DNA of 64,000 nucleotides, taken from NCBI GenBank assembly GCA_021730635.1, contig JAJNNC010000002.1, forward strand, positions 806,001-870,000. Direction: 5' to 3'. Shown here in pieces: positions 9,758-17,039 of this stretch. The translations under genes and the position numbers were made by a program. Position 1 is the first letter of the stretch. Every line of letters begins with the position of its first letter. The stretch is from Catalimonadaceae bacterium JC749 (GTDB taxonomy: Bacteria > Bacteroidota > Bacteroidia > Cytophagales > Cyclobacteriaceae). The notes beneath the pieces were generated by a model. That model ran no database searches, had not been told where the DNA came from, and saw only the letters and a list, made by a program, of their open reading frames with translations.

Positions 9758-9792
9758 AGATCAGTGCAGGCAGGAGCGTTCTTACATAAAAG

Positions 9793-9822
9793 ATAGATAC
9801 AGCCAATCTTGCAGCTATCTAT
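9793..9822. terminator. Possible hairpin between convergent genes
   Basis: ATAGATA (9793-9799) and TATCTAT (9816-9822) form a 7-bp inverted repeat between the convergent VOC and isomerase-like genes. There is no strong T-run after it, so its role as a terminator is uncertain. Confidence 0.3.
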
Positions 9823-9884
9823 GGCCTTTCGGTGCAGGGCTTTGCTAAATCAAATGCCTCAAATACATGGTTTTCAATGGGCGG

Positions 9885-10721
9885 CTAGTACTCCAGTTTT
9901 GCCAGGTAATCGTAGTTATGCTGAATGCTCTCCGTAGGGTTGTTGGCGTATTCTTCCTGTTCAACAAAAAAATACTTCATGCCTGACTTTTTAGCATTTT
10001 GCAACATCTGGGTGATATTCAGACGCCCTTTGCCAAATTCCGTACTGACCGGCTCATTCTTCTTCATGTCTTTCAGGTGCCATAGGGGAAAACGACCCGG
10101 GTATTTCTCAAAATAGGCAATCGGATCGTTACCTGTGACTACTACCCAGCCCAGGTCCAACTCCATCGTCACCAGGTCGGGGTCGGTCTCGTCCAGCAAA
10201 ATATCGTATAATACCTGTCCGTTGGCTTTTTCAAATTCATATTCGTGGTTGTGGTAGCCGAAGGTGATACCTGCTTTCTTACAGTCTTCGGCCGCTTTGG
10301 AAAAGGTGTCCGCTACCTTCTTGTAATTATCCACTGTTTGTCCCTGTGAGGGTAAGGAAGAGCAGACCAGATAGTCCTGCCCGACTTCGGCGGCCTGATC
10401 TACGGATTGTTGCCAATGGTCATCAATATGCACATGGCCGCTCCGGAGGGTCATGCCCAGATCCTGGGTGATTTTCTTCATTTCTTTGGGCGACAAACCA
10501 TAATAATTTCCTTTCTCACTCCTGGCCGACTCCAGCTCCTTATAGCCAATTTTAGCCAGTTGCTTGAGGGTACCTACCGCATCGGCGAGCATAGCTTCCC
10601 GCACGGTATAAAGCTGTATGCCTATCTTTTTTACTTTAGCAGCATGGTTGAGGTGAGGCAAGAGAAACGTTCCCAGGGCCAGCCCACCGGAAATCTTTAA
10701 AAATGCACGTCTGGTTTTCAT
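9885..10721 (-). CDS. Tat-exported sugar phosphate isomerase/epimerase-like TIM barrel, copy 2
   Basis: A 278-residue paralog of the protein encoded at 8267-9217, on the opposite strand. It starts with a twin-arginine signal peptide (KTRRAFLKISGG) and lacks a lipobox, so it should be soluble in the periplasm rather than lipid-anchored. Shared motifs are IGIQLYTVRE, YHNHEYEFEK and WHLKDMKKNE. These supply the divalent-metal ligands of the xylose-isomerase-like TIM barrel. The two copies being convergent around the VOC gene suggests local duplication with inversion or independent capture. The enzyme activity is not identified. The divergent neighbour upstream is the MarR-GNAT gene; the shared 253-bp gap has no obvious promoter for this strand. 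Confidence 0.83.
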   Translation of the reverse strand: MKTRRAFLKISGGLALGTFLLPHLNHAAKVKKIGIQLYTVREAMLADAVGTLKQLAKIGYKELESARSEKGNYYGLSPKEMKKITQDLGMTLRSGHVHIDDHWQQSVDQAAEVGQDYLVCSSLPSQGQTVDNYKKVADTFSKAAEDCKKAGITFGYHNHEYEFEKANGQVLYDILLDETDPDLVTMELDLGWVVVTGNDPIAYFEKYPGRFPLWHLKDMKKNEPVSTEFGKGRLNITQMLQNAKKSGMKYFFVEQEEYANNPTESIQHNYDYLAKLEY

Positions 10722-10928
10722 GTATGTCAGGTTGTATGTAACAGTTAAATAATATAGTCATGAATAGTGAGCACCCCTGCGTGAAGAATCATCTTTACAG
10801 AGGCGCTAGGATACTGCAACTGTTGTCTCTTTGTACACTGTAATGTAGCAATAAAATCAGGATTAAAGCCTGAGAAGCTTAAAATTAGTTGAACTCCGGA
10901 AGAGGTTGAAAAAAATAATGATAAATAT

Positions 10929-10958
10929 GTAAACATTAACGTAAATATTAACGTAAAA
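10929..10958. promoter_or_regulatory. Direct-repeat operator candidate before MarR-GNAT gene
   Basis: GTAAACATTAAC (10929-10940) and GTAAATATTAAC (10941-10952) form two head-to-tail 12-bp units differing at one base, followed by GTAAAA (10953-10958). The array ends 16 bp before the MarR-GNAT start. Its position suits binding by that regulator or RNA polymerase blocking. MarR proteins usually favour palindromes, so this is only a candidate. Confidence 0.45.
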
Positions 10959-10974
10959 TCTGCAAAAAAACGTT

Positions 10975-11934
10975 ATGGAAACTATCATACAAGATACCAT
11001 AGGGCAGTTGAGAGAGCTGGCATTGGCAAGCCGCCTGAAACGGCTGAGTGATACCTTCATGCGGGATGTATCGGCGGTGTACCAGCAGTATCACTTAGAT
11101 TTTGATGCCACCTGGTTTCCGGTATTTCATCTGCTCTCCCAGAGAGCACCTCAGAGCGTTACGGAAATTGCAGAAGCGCTGGGAGTGACCCATCCGGCCG
11201 TGATTTATATAGTGCGCCAGTTGGGGCAGCATGGTCTGGCTGCTTCTGAAAAATCAAGCAAAGATAGCCGCAAACGAATGGTTCGCCTGACCAAAAAAGG
11301 AGAAAATCTGATACCCCAGTTGCAACCTTTGTGGCAGGCTTTTATTGAAGTGAATCAACAACTCCTCAGTCAGCAGCAACACAACTTGCTGTTTGCCTTG
11401 GAAGAAATGGAAGCCATGTTGGTCACCAAAACGCATTTTACCCGTGTGATGGAACATTTGAAAAGTAAGCAACAAGAACAGGTAGAAATACTGGACTTTG
11501 AACCCCGGTATCGGGCATTTTTTAAAAACCTGAACCTGGCATGGATCGAAAAATATTTTCAGGTGGAGGAACCTGATCTCAAAACCCTGGAGCATCCTGA
11601 AGAATACATTCTCTCGAAAGGAGGATACATCTTTTTTGCCCGCTACCAGGGAGAGATCGTAGGCACCTGTGCCTTGCTCAGACAGGAAGAGGCCGTTTTT
11701 GAATTGTCTAAAATGACAGTGTCTGAGCAGCATCAGGGCAAACAGATTGGCAAAAAACTTTGCATCCACGCAGTGGAAAAAGCCCGGCAGGCAGGGGCAA
11801 AGCAGGTTTATCTGGAAACCAACTCCCGCCTGCTGCCGGCTATTGCCTTATACCAAAAGGTTGGTTTTCGTAAAGTAGCCATGGGTCATTCGCCTTACCA
11901 GCGGGCTGATGTGAAGATGGTGATTGATTTTTGA
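10975..11934 (+). CDS. MarR-type helix-turn-helix regulator fused to GNAT acetyltransferase
   Basis: A 319-residue two-domain protein. Residues about 30-150 form a MarR winged helix: the recognition region reads TEIAEALGVTHPAVIYIV, followed by SSKDSRKRMVRLTKKG, the wing. Residues about 155-319 form a GNAT N-acetyltransferase with the acetyl-CoA-binding segment EQHQGKQIGKKLC and the C-terminal YQKVGFRKVA. Such fusions are common in Bacteroidota; their ligand is usually unknown. The ATG at 10975 directly follows a direct-repeat array, which hints at autoregulation. It is divergent from the isomerase-like gene at 9885-10721 and may control it. No operon partner lies downstream. Confidence 0.88.
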   Translation: METIIQDTIGQLRELALASRLKRLSDTFMRDVSAVYQQYHLDFDATWFPVFHLLSQRAPQSVTEIAEALGVTHPAVIYIVRQLGQHGLAASEKSSKDSRKRMVRLTKKGENLIPQLQPLWQAFIEVNQQLLSQQQHNLLFALEEMEAMLVTKTHFTRVMEHLKSKQQEQVEILDFEPRYRAFFKNLNLAWIEKYFQVEEPDLKTLEHPEEYILSKGGYIFFARYQGEIVGTCALLRQEEAVFELSKMTVSEQHQGKQIGKKLCIHAVEKARQAGAKQVYLETNSRLLPAIALYQKVGFRKVAMGHSPYQRADVKMVIDF

Positions 11935-12154
11935 ACTCTACGCCTCCTTTAAAGTGGCTTGCATGGGTCTGTGAATAAAAATGACTGTCTGAACGCTTTA
12001 CCCTATGCTTCCCGGTACGCTCAGGCTTTTTGAAGTCAATGCTTTCTATAGTGCTGCTATATATCCTCTGAGAAAGTCTGCTTTTGTCCTAAGCATCGAT
12101 CGATGAATTTACTTCTGTAGGTATAAGGGTGTAGTAAACAAGGGGAATCATTCG

Positions 12155-12180
12155 TATGTTTGCAGTGTATGCTATACACT
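12155..12180 (+). promoter_or_regulatory. -7 promoter box with overlapping palindrome upstream of NIPSNAP gene
   Basis: TATGTTTG (12155-12162) matches the Bacteroidota -7 box TAnnTTTG exactly. Two bases later begins a palindrome, AGTGTAT (12164-12170), GCT, ATACACT (12174-12180), that covers the expected transcription start. This is a classical position for a repressor site. No TTG is seen at the -33 distance. Confidence 0.55.
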
Positions 12181-12214
12181 AACAAATTACTCACAATCTT
12201 TACCTTACATTATC

Positions 12215-13018
12215 ATGTTGATCAACAATCAAAAATTACCCTTTTATCTACTCTTTTGCTTATCGTTTTTGGCCCTATCAGTACGAGGTCTGGCGCAAAA
12301 ACAAAATTTTTTTCAGATAAAAATATACCATTATAACAAACAGGATCAGGAAAAAAGCCTGGATCAGTACCTGGAGAAGGCTTATATCCCTGCCTTGCAT
12401 CGTGCCGGCATCAGTCATGTGGGTGTCTTTAAATCTTTGAAAGAAGAAACGACAGAAAATAATGCAGCCAGCGATTCAGCCGTATATGTGCTGATTCCTT
12501 TTACTTCTATCGACCAGTTTGTCAACCTGGAAAAAACCTTATCAAAAGACAAGCAATATCTGACTGCCGGAAAGAACTATCTGAACGCGCCTCATGACCA
12601 GCCACCTTACCAGCGGTTTGAGTCAATCCTGCTGGAAGCTTTTACGGGTATGACTGCGCTGCATGAGCCCGAACTATCATCCCCTTCCGAGAAAAGAATT
12701 TATGAAATGCGCAGTTATGAAGGCCCCACTGAAGCATTGCATTTAAATAAAGTTGCCCAGTTCAATGCAGGTGAAATAGAAATCTTTGACCGACTGAACT
12801 TCAATGCTGTCTTTTACGGGCGGGTTTTAGCCGGCAGTCAAATGCCCAATCTGATGTACCTCACCACCTTCGAGAACATGGAGGAAAGGAATGCCCATTG
12901 GCAGGCTTTCCGCGACGATGCCCAATGGAAAAAGCTGAGAGAAGAACCTCAATATGCGAATAACATGCTTAGAATGGATATATACTTCTTGCAACCTACG
13001 GCTTACTCTGATATTTAA
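12215..13018 (+). CDS. Exported NIPSNAP family protein
   Basis: A 267-residue protein with a signal peptide (cleavage near GLAQK) and two ferredoxin-like NIPSNAP halves. The N-terminal half holds FFQIKIYHYNKQDQE. The C-terminal half holds the better family match, IYEMRSYEGPTEALHLNKV with NLMYLTTFENMEER and MDIYFLQP. NIPSNAP proteins are dimeric alpha/beta-barrel proteins; in bacteria their function is mostly unknown, and exported versions are common near sugar-metabolism genes of Bacteroidota. The gene has its own promoter with an overlapping palindrome, so it is probably controlled by a dedicated regulator. It stands alone, 391 bp before the TIR gene. Confidence 0.82.
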   Translation: MLINNQKLPFYLLFCLSFLALSVRGLAQKQNFFQIKIYHYNKQDQEKSLDQYLEKAYIPALHRAGISHVGVFKSLKEETTENNAASDSAVYVLIPFTSIDQFVNLEKTLSKDKQYLTAGKNYLNAPHDQPPYQRFESILLEAFTGMTALHEPELSSPSEKRIYEMRSYEGPTEALHLNKVAQFNAGEIEIFDRLNFNAVFYGRVLAGSQMPNLMYLTTFENMEERNAHWQAFRDDAQWKKLREEPQYANNMLRMDIYFLQPTAYSDI

Positions 13019-13070
13019 AGAAGTGACCATTCAGAAAGAACTGTTGCATACTTAATAGACAAAAACAGAG

Positions 13071-13200
13071 ATCCCTGTATATTCACCGAAGTAAGTTCAT
13101 CGGTTATATGAATGATGAGAGGGCAGTAATGGTCTGTAATGGATAAAAACTGCCAATTTGTTATGAAAATTATCAGAGATTTTTGAAATTATACAGGGAT
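13071..13200. ncRNA. Candidate structured RNA or small inverted-repeat element (strand unknown)
   Basis: ATCCCTGTATA (13071-13081) and TATACAGGGAT (13190-13200) are a perfect 11-bp inverted repeat. Inside lie ACCGA/TCGGT (13085-13089 with 13100-13104) and GGCAGT/ACTGCC (13122-13127 with 13149-13154). Together these could fold as a closing stem with two inner hairpins, like a three-way junction. The flanks show only a two-base match (AG on both sides), so a MITE is possible but not proven. No family was recognised and no promoter box was found. Confidence 0.35.
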
Positions 13201-13202
13201 AG

Positions 13203-13240
13203 CTGCCAGCCTGAGCACAAACCATGAAGGCTGCAGTTTT
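13203..13240 (+). terminator. Terminator-like hairpin with short T-run
   Basis: CTG-C-CAGCCT (13203-13212) pairs with AGGCTG-CAG (13228-13236), giving nine base pairs with one bulged C, and is followed by TTTT. It would end transcription coming from the structured element at 13071-13200 or read-through from the NIPSNAP gene. Confidence 0.4.
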
Positions 13241-13269
13241 GTTACTTTGTTTGAAGATGGGGTGTTGAT

Positions 13270-13318
13270 GGCTCCTCAGGACAACGCAGAATTGCCTTAA
13301 ACCGTGGTTTGAGGAGCC
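13270..13318. repeat. 9-bp inverted repeat with inner palindrome
   Basis: GGCTCCTCA (13270-13278) and TGAGGAGCC (13310-13318) are perfect complements. The small palindrome AAACCGTGGTTT (13299-13310) overlaps the right arm by one base. The element ends 91 bp before the TIR-STAND-TPR start and could be an operator or 5' leader structure. Confidence 0.45.
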
Positions 13319-13409
13319 CTGCTGTAAAGAAGATAAAGTTCGTGGTTACTATTTTAGATTCTCCGCTGTCTAATATACCATAGTCAGGAATACAAAACAT
13401 TGACCTGCC

Positions 13410-16400
13410 ATGACCGACCATCACTTCATCAGTTATTCTTCTGTAGATGCGGCTGACTTCGCTCTTCGGCTGTGCGACGAGTTAACCGCAGGACCCCCAC
13501 CCATAGCCGCCTGGCTGGATAAACGGCAGATCAAACCCGGGCAGGATTGGGATGATCAGATTGTGGAGGCGATCCGTACCTGTGAAAGCCTGATTTTTAT
13601 CATGACGCCAGACAGCGTAGAGAGTGAATCGGTCTGTAAGAACGAATGGACACGGGCGATCAAGTACAAGAAAGCTTTGGTGCCTGTTTTGTTGCATCAG
13701 GAGGTCGATATTCCTTTTCAGATAGGAAATCGCCAATATATTGATTTCACAGGCGATTATGAGATCGCTTTAGCCAAATTGCGAAATCACCTGACCTGGT
13801 TGAAATCTTCTGAGGGTAAGTTGCAGGCACTCAAAGATCGTTTGGCCGATGCTACCCGGGATTTGCGTCGAACCGATGATCCCGTGAAGCAGCAACATAT
13901 ACAGGATGATATTCGCACTTTGAAAAAGCAGATAGAAACGCAGGAGCAGGTAGTAGCCAATCCAAAAAAGGTAGAGCGGTGGGTGCAGGAAAATATTGAA
14001 AGGGGGCTGGAACGGGAACGCACTCCTAAAAAAAGGACAACCGGCATTGTCAAATCTAACTTTATCAACATGCCTCCCGGGGTAGCACCTACCTACTTCC
14101 AAAATCGATTTGTAGAAACAAAGCTGGTAGGTGATTTTCTGAAAAATGAGGCAGAACGTTTGCTCACTATTGTCGGAAGAGGAGGCATTGGTAAAACAGC
14201 CATGGTATGCCGCCTGCTGAAGTCTCTGGAAAGTGGCCATCTGCCTGATGAAGGAGGCGATTTGTCGCTTGACGGTATTGTATACCTGAGCGAATCAGGT
14301 TCCCGGAAAGTAACCTTTGCGAATCTGTTTGCCGATCTCTGCCAGCTATTACCGGAAGAAACAGCCAGAGAACTGGAAGCTATCTATAAAGACGCTAAAA
14401 CCAATACAGTGCAGCAGACACAGGCCCTGCTGAAGGCATTTCCCCGGGGAAAGTATGTGGTTTTGTTAGATAACTTTGAAGACAAAATTGATCCGGAAAC
14501 CAGAGATATTCACGATGAGGAACTCAATGAGGCGTTGACCACCTTCCTGACGGCTGAGCATCACGCCATCAAACTGATCATTACCACCCGAATAGCGCCC
14601 CGTTCTTTGGCACTCACAGAGCCTGGGCGTCAAAGGCCTCCCCTGTATCTCGACGAAGGATTAGGATCTCCCTATGCCGAAAATATCTTACGGGAGATGG
14701 ACAAGGATGGAAAAGTGGGCTTGAAGGACGCTCCTGATGCGCTGCTGTCGCAGGCCAGGCAACGTACTATGGGTTATCCACGCGCCCTGGAAGCACTTTT
14801 CGCCATCCTCTCTGCCGACCGCGATACCACTTTACAGGATATTCTGGCTGATGCAGAGAAGATGCTACCCAACCATGTAGTGGAAAAGCTGGTAGGAGAG
14901 GCCTTCAGCCGTCTGGATCCTAATGCACAGCAGGTCATGCAAGCGCTGGCGATCTACGGGCATCCGGTTACCAATACAGCGGTAGACTTTTTGTTGCAGC
15001 CTTATCTTCCGGGGATGGACAGCGCCCCCATACTCAGCCGGTTGGTGAATATGAATTTTGTCCGTAAAGAAGGAGGTCGCTACTATCTTCACCCTGTCGA
15101 CCGGGAATATGCCCTATCGCATGTGCCTAAAGGAGAAATCTCTGACAAATTTCAGGATGCCGTATTTTCTCAGTATGCCCTCCGATACAGAGGAGCAGAA
15201 TTTTTCAAGTCTACCCGGTTGCCCCGCCAGGATTGGAAAGCATTGGAGGATCTGGCTGCCCAGTTATCGGAATTTGAGTTGCGATACGAAGGGGAAGATT
15301 ACGACACGGCTACCAGTTTACTGCTGGAAATTGATTTTAACTACCTGATGTTATGGGGACATTATCGATTAGTCCTTCAGTTGCATGAGCGGTTAAAAGG
15401 AAAAATCAAGGAGCCTTCTTTAGCGAGAGCCAGTGTAGGCAACTTGGGTACAGCCTATTATTATATTGGACAATACACTCCGGCATTTGCGTATTACGAG
15501 CAGGCGCTGAAAATTGCTCGTCAGACCGGAGACAGAGACGATGAGGGTACCTGGTTGGGAAATCTGGGTAACTGCTATAGTGAGACAGGAGAGGTTGCGC
15601 GTGCTATTGAGCACTACGAACAGGCGCTGAAAATTGCCCGTGAGACAGGCAACCTGGGCAACGAAGGGAATTGGCTGGGGTGTCTGGGAATTTGCTATAA
15701 AGATTCCGGGGACACGCAACGTGCCATAGATTTGTATAACCAGGCGCTGAATATAGCCTTGAAAGTTGGCGAACGACGTAGCGAAGGGACCTGGCTGGGC
15801 AACCTGGGTAGCTGTTACCAAAATCTGGGAGATGTGCAGCGTGCGATAGACCTCTATAACCAGGCACTGAATATTGCTGTGGAAATAGGTGATTTGGGGA
15901 ATGAAGGATCCTGGCTGGGCAGTTTGGGAAGTTGCTATCGGGATTCGGGAGATTCCCGCCTTGCACTTGACTACTATCAACAAGCCTTAAAAATTGCCAT
16001 CGAGATTGGCGATAGGCGTAATGAAGGCAACTGGCTCGGTAATCTGGGTAACTGCTATGATGATATAGGGGATATACAACATGCCTTGAAATGCTACCAA
16101 CAGGCGCTGGACATAGCGCTGGAGATTGGCGACCGGCGCAATGAAGGCAACTGGCTGGGCTGTTTGGGCAATAGCTATAGCTATCTGGGCGATACGCATC
16201 GGGCTATCGATTATAATACACAAGCTTTGAAAATAGCCCGGGAGATTGGCGACCGGAGAAATGAAATTATCTGGTTAATAAATGTGGGGGCGGGTTACCA
16301 TGATTTAGGAGAAATACCCCTGGCCTCCGACCACTATCGGCAGTCATTACAAATTGCGAAAGAGATTGATGATCCCCTGGGAATCATGGCCAACATTACT

Positions 16401-16958
16401 AATCTGGGTACAGTATATATCGAGCAAGGTAAATTCGACGAAGCTAAAAAGGAATTTTATCAGGCCATAGACATAGCGGATAGGATAGAAAATATGCAAT
16501 TTCGGAATGAAGCACGGTATTTCCTGGCTTTGACATTTTTCTACACCAATGACTTCTTGCAGGCCAGTAAAGTACTAAAAGAAGCACAATCCCTCCAGTA
16601 TCCTCCTACCGAACATGTAGAGTGGGTATTGCGAGGGCTCATCTCTATAAGCCAGGGGGATCGTCAGGGAGCCCAGGAGGCTTTCACAAAAGGACTTACA
16701 GAAACAGAGGCCATGATCAAGCGGTCTGAGTTGAACTATAAAGCGCTCTATTCCAGGGGATTTTCCCTGTGCGGTCTGGTATTGCTGAAGAAAGAACAGG
16801 ATTTGCTGGAGGAAGCGAAGAACACTTACCGGCAAGCCTGTGCTATCAACAAAGACCCTGGCTATATAAGAGGCATTCTACGGCTTTTTGACAAACTGGC
16901 CGAACATGATGCAGACCAAATGCTGCAGGAAGTCAGGAATATTATTAGCGCACCATAA
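13410..16958 (+). CDS. TIR-STAND(NB-ARC-like)-TPR protein, NLR-like immune receptor candidate
   Basis: An 1182-residue protein with three parts. Residues 1-125 are a TIR domain: HHFISYSS at the start, and SVCKNEW with Glu79 at the position of the catalytic glutamate of TIR NADases. A charged, probably coiled linker spans about 130-205. Residues 230-570 are an NB-ARC-like STAND ATPase: P-loop GRGGIGKT (256-263), Walker B KYVVLLDN (348-355), sensor TTR (392-394), a GLPL-like GYPRALEA and an MHD-like LHPVD. Residues 672-1080 hold nine 40-residue TPR units, then a degenerate helical tail. In known systems the repeats sense a trigger, the STAND module oligomerises and TIR consumes NAD or makes a signal. 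It lacks partner genes and any signal peptide. A role in phage defence is inference from architecture. Confidence 0.87.
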   Translation: MTDHHFISYSSVDAADFALRLCDELTAGPPPIAAWLDKRQIKPGQDWDDQIVEAIRTCESLIFIMTPDSVESESVCKNEWTRAIKYKKALVPVLLHQEVDIPFQIGNRQYIDFTGDYEIALAKLRNHLTWLKSSEGKLQALKDRLADATRDLRRTDDPVKQQHIQDDIRTLKKQIETQEQVVANPKKVERWVQENIERGLERERTPKKRTTGIVKSNFINMPPGVAPTYFQNRFVETKLVGDFLKNEAERLLTIVGRGGIGKTAMVCRLLKSLESGHLPDEGGDLSLDGIVYLSESGSRKVTFANLFADLCQLLPEETARELEAIYKDAKTNTVQQTQALLKAFPRGKYVVLLDNFEDKIDPETRDIHDEELNEALTTFLTAEHHAIKLIITTRIAPRSLALTEPGRQRPPLYLDEGLGSPYAENILREMDKDGKVGLKDAPDALLSQARQRTMGYPRALEALFAILSADRDTTLQDILADAEKMLPNHVVEKLVGEAFSRLDPNAQQVMQALAIYGHPVTNTAVDFLLQPYLPGMDSAPILSRLVNMNFVRKEGGRYYLHPVDREYALSHVPKGEISDKFQDAVFSQYALRYRGAEFFKSTRLPRQDWKALEDLAAQLSEFELRYEGEDYDTATSLLLEIDFNYLMLWGHYRLVLQLHERLKGKIKEPSLARASVGNLGTAYYYIGQYTPAFAYYEQALKIARQTGDRDDEGTWLGNLGNCYSETGEVARAIEHYEQALKIARETGNLGNEGNWLGCLGICYKDSGDTQRAIDLYNQALNIALKVGERRSEGTWLGNLGSCYQNLGDVQRAIDLYNQALNIAVEIGDLGNEGSWLGSLGSCYRDSGDSRLALDYYQQALKIAIEIGDRRNEGNWLGNLGNCYDDIGDIQHALKCYQQALDIALEIGDRRNEGNWLGCLGNSYSYLGDTHRAIDYNTQALKIAREIGDRRNEIIWLINVGAGYHDLGEIPLASDHYRQSLQIAKEIDDPLGIMANITNLGTVYIEQGKFDEAKKEFYQAIDIADRIENMQFRNEARYFLALTFFYTNDFLQASKVLKEAQSLQYPPTEHVEWVLRGLISISQGDRQGAQEAFTKGLTETEAMIKRSELNYKALYSRGFSLCGLVLLKKEQDLLEEAKNTYRQACAINKDPGYIRGILRLFDKLAEHDADQMLQEVRNIISAP
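15441..16520 (+). repeat. Nine 120-bp coding repeats in the TPR domain
   Basis: The start of each unit (codons for xLGxxY) recurs exactly at 15441, 15561, 15681, 15801, 15921, 16041, 16161, 16281 and 16401, so the period is 120 bp with no insertion or deletion. The middle units share long nearly identical DNA stretches, for example around 16005-16060 and 16122-16180. The 40-residue period resembles LGN/GPSM2-type rather than canonical 34-residue TPRs. Confidence 0.88.
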
Positions 16959-17004
16959 TTGATTGATACCTTCTACCATTCATTTATTAAATTATAGGGA
17001 GCAT

Positions 17005-17023
17005 TTGTTTCAAAATGAAACAA
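17005..17023. promoter_or_regulatory. 19-bp palindrome, probable operator of the two-component pair
   Basis: TTGTTTCA (17005-17012), AAA, TGAAACAA (17016-17023) is a perfect 8-3-8 inverted repeat ending 16 bp before the response-regulator start. Its size suits a Fis-type helix-turn-helix dimer, so autoregulation by the downstream NtrC-family protein is plausible. No -24/-12 sigma54 element was found next to it. Confidence 0.55.
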
Positions 17024-17039
17024 TTGATATTTTGCTTGG

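Larger units (their letters stand above)
13019..13409. other. Intergenic region (391 bp) rich in inverted repeats, before TIR-STAND gene
   Basis: No credible ORF is present. Reading left to right it contains a closed multi-stem element (13071-13200), a terminator-like hairpin (13203-13240) and another inverted repeat (13270-13318). No TAnnTTTG box was found ahead of the TIR-STAND-TPR start at 13410. Each element is described separately. Confidence 0.6.

Noticed and set aside
13071-13240. Retron-type msr-msd RNA
   Set aside because: No reverse transcriptase gene is present nearby, so a retron is not supported despite the stems.
15420-15983. Antisense open frame of 187 codons with repeated segments
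   Set aside because: Its repeats are the mirror of the 120-bp TPR units; no independent evidence.
15441-16520. CRISPR array
   Set aside because: The regular repeats are coding TPR units without unique spacers; no cas genes were seen.
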